Both the position numbers and the translations under genes were made by a program. Positions 6,321 to 6,566 of a stretch of 6,566 nt of DNA are shown piece after piece. The stretch covers positions 426 through 6,991 of the forward strand of contig DKIB01000063.1 of the NCBI GenBank assembly GCA_002454015.1, written 5' to 3'. Position 1 is the first letter of the stretch. Every line of letters begins with the position of its first letter. The notes beneath the pieces were generated by a model that was not told the DNA's origin, made no database searches, and saw only the letters and a program-made list of their open reading frames with translations. The DNA comes from Proteobacteria bacterium UBA6729 (GTDB lineage: Bacteria > Pseudomonadota > Gammaproteobacteria > Porifericomitales > Porifericomitaceae).

Positions 6321-6376
6321 GGCGACAGATGAGCACAGTAAAAGTCAATGAACACAAAGGCCCCTCCCGGGTGCCC
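6299..6376. repeat. Pair of direct repeats GCCCCTCC-N(1-4)-GGGTGCCC
   Basis: GCCCCTCC and GGGTGCCC occur as a pair at 6299-6306/6311-6318 (four bases between) and again at 6360-6367/6369-6376 (one base between). All 16 bases are identical in the two copies. The first copy is part of the leader hairpin; the second lies in the possible small ORF. They could be binding sites or the remains of a duplication. Confidence 0.5.
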
Positions 6377-6457
6377 AAGGGCAGCAGTGTACATGAGAAC
6401 ACCCCCCATTGCCAGAAGTATAGTGAAAAAGTAGTGAAAAGCACGAAAATCAAGTAG
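6329..6457 (+). CDS. Possible small protein, 42 residues, unknown function
   Basis: An ATG at 6329 opens a frame of 42 sense codons ending TAG (6455-6457) followed at once by a second stop, TAA. The product begins MSTVKVNEHKGPSR, has a single Cys (in HCQKY), is basic with eight Lys and ends KSTKIK; there is no signal peptide or membrane segment. Nothing recognisable is encoded. Against it: no convincing Shine-Dalgarno site (only GGGG about 6 bases upstream), no clear promoter, and it occupies the likely desB control region on the opposite strand. For it: the tandem stop, and a frame that stays open through an A+T-rich stretch. Its last twelve bases equal the last twelve of rpmG in the same frame. 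Confidence 0.25.
   Translation: MSTVKVNEHKGPSRVPKGSSVHENTPHCQKYSEKVVKSTKIK
6421..6440. repeat. Tandem TAGTGAAAA repeat, 11-base period
   Basis: TAGTGAAAA occurs at 6421-6429 and 6432-6440, one helical turn apart, and a third GAAAA follows at 6445-6449. Such phased A-runs tend to bend DNA or act as stacked binding sites. They lie next to the candidate desB -10 box (6417-6422, minus strand). Confidence 0.45.
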
Positions 6458-6513
6458 TAACGACTCCTGCCGCCGTCACGCACCGGACGGGACATGGCCG
6501 GGACGAAGGGCTG

Positions 6514-6537
6514 CCGTCCGCGAAATTCCGCGGGCGG
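6514..6537. repeat. 9-bp stem-loop in G+C-rich tract
   Basis: CCGTCCGCG (6514-6522) pairs with CGCGGGCGG (6529-6537) around the loop AAATTC, nine pairs with one G-T wobble on the plus strand. It is enclosed by a further inverted repeat GCCGGG (6497-6502) and CCCGGC (6550-6555). No T-run follows on either strand, so it is not a standard intrinsic terminator. It may be part of a REP-like intergenic repeat or a structured RNA. Confidence 0.45.
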
Positions 6538-6566
6538 GCGGGGCGGCAACCCGGCAGCACGCCTTG

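Larger units (their letters stand above)
6258..6566. other. Non-coding or mostly non-coding region upstream of the desaturase
   Basis: These 309 bases hold no long supported gene. From the desB side outward they contain its ribosome binding site, a T6 run and hairpins (to 6320), a possible 42-codon plus-strand ORF (6329-6457), an A+T-rich tract (6418-6460) with A-runs spaced 9-11 bases apart, and a very G+C-rich block (6475-6566) with a 9-bp hairpin. A desB promoter is not clear. The best -10 candidate on the minus strand is TATACT (6417-6422), but the hexamer 17 bases before it (CGTGCT) is a poor -35. A second, TACACT (6386-6391), has CTGGCA 18 bases upstream. Either would give a leader that includes the hairpins. 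Confidence 0.6.

Noticed and set aside
6232..6549. Minus-strand ORF of 105 codons running over the desB start
   Set aside because: Pro/Arg/Gly-rich ends around one hydrophobic stretch, no ribosome binding site, and it overlaps the desB start in another frame.
6494..6566. Possible plus-strand gene starting at the ATG at 6494
   Set aside because: Only 24 codons are visible, Gly/Arg-rich, with no ribosome binding site, and the stretch is better described as nested inverted repeats.

Overview
The window is a compact, G+C-rich bacterial chromosome segment, most likely from a gammaproteobacterium. Four things point that way: the rpmB-rpmG pair, with a 51-residue cysteine-free L33; a PykA-type pyruvate kinase; an acyl-CoA desaturase very like Pseudomonas DesB, including its C-terminal extension; and the gap-pgk-pyk gene order. 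No species-level assignment is possible, and the lineage is an inference from remembered family sequences.

Layout. (1) Bases 2-37 hold the last 11 codons of an unidentified plus-strand gene that converges on pyk with one base between the two stop codons. (2) Bases 39-4601, minus strand, form one tightly packed operon, in transcription order: a secreted SMP-30/gluconolactonase-like beta-propeller protein, gap, pgk, pyk. The junctions are TGATG (1-base overlap), an 8-base gap, and ATGA (4-base overlap), so translational coupling is likely throughout. (3) Bases 4602-4690 are a short divergent promoter region with a palindromic -10 box. (4) Bases 4691-5089, plus strand, are rpmB and rpmG. (5) Bases 5082-6257, minus strand, are a desB-like membrane desaturase whose 3' end overlaps that of rpmG by 8 bases. 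(6) Bases 6258-6566 are the desaturase upstream region. It holds strong hairpins, a possible attenuator next to the ribosome binding site, short direct repeats and a possible 42-codon plus-strand gene.

How the genes fit together. GAPDH, PGK and pyruvate kinase are the NADH-forming and two ATP-forming steps of lower glycolysis. GAPDH and PGK also run backwards in gluconeogenesis and in the Calvin cycle if the host is an autotroph. The exported beta-propeller at the head of the operon is out of place for a cytoplasmic pathway and is one of the most interesting points. The desaturase adjusts membrane fluidity by making unsaturated fatty acids and is unrelated in function to its neighbours.

No clearly novel multi-gene system, mobile element, CRISPR array or tRNA/rRNA gene is visible. 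The points most worth checking are the propeller-glycolysis coupling, the folded leader in front of the desaturase, the small ORF whose last codons match the end of rpmG, and the bidirectional promoter.
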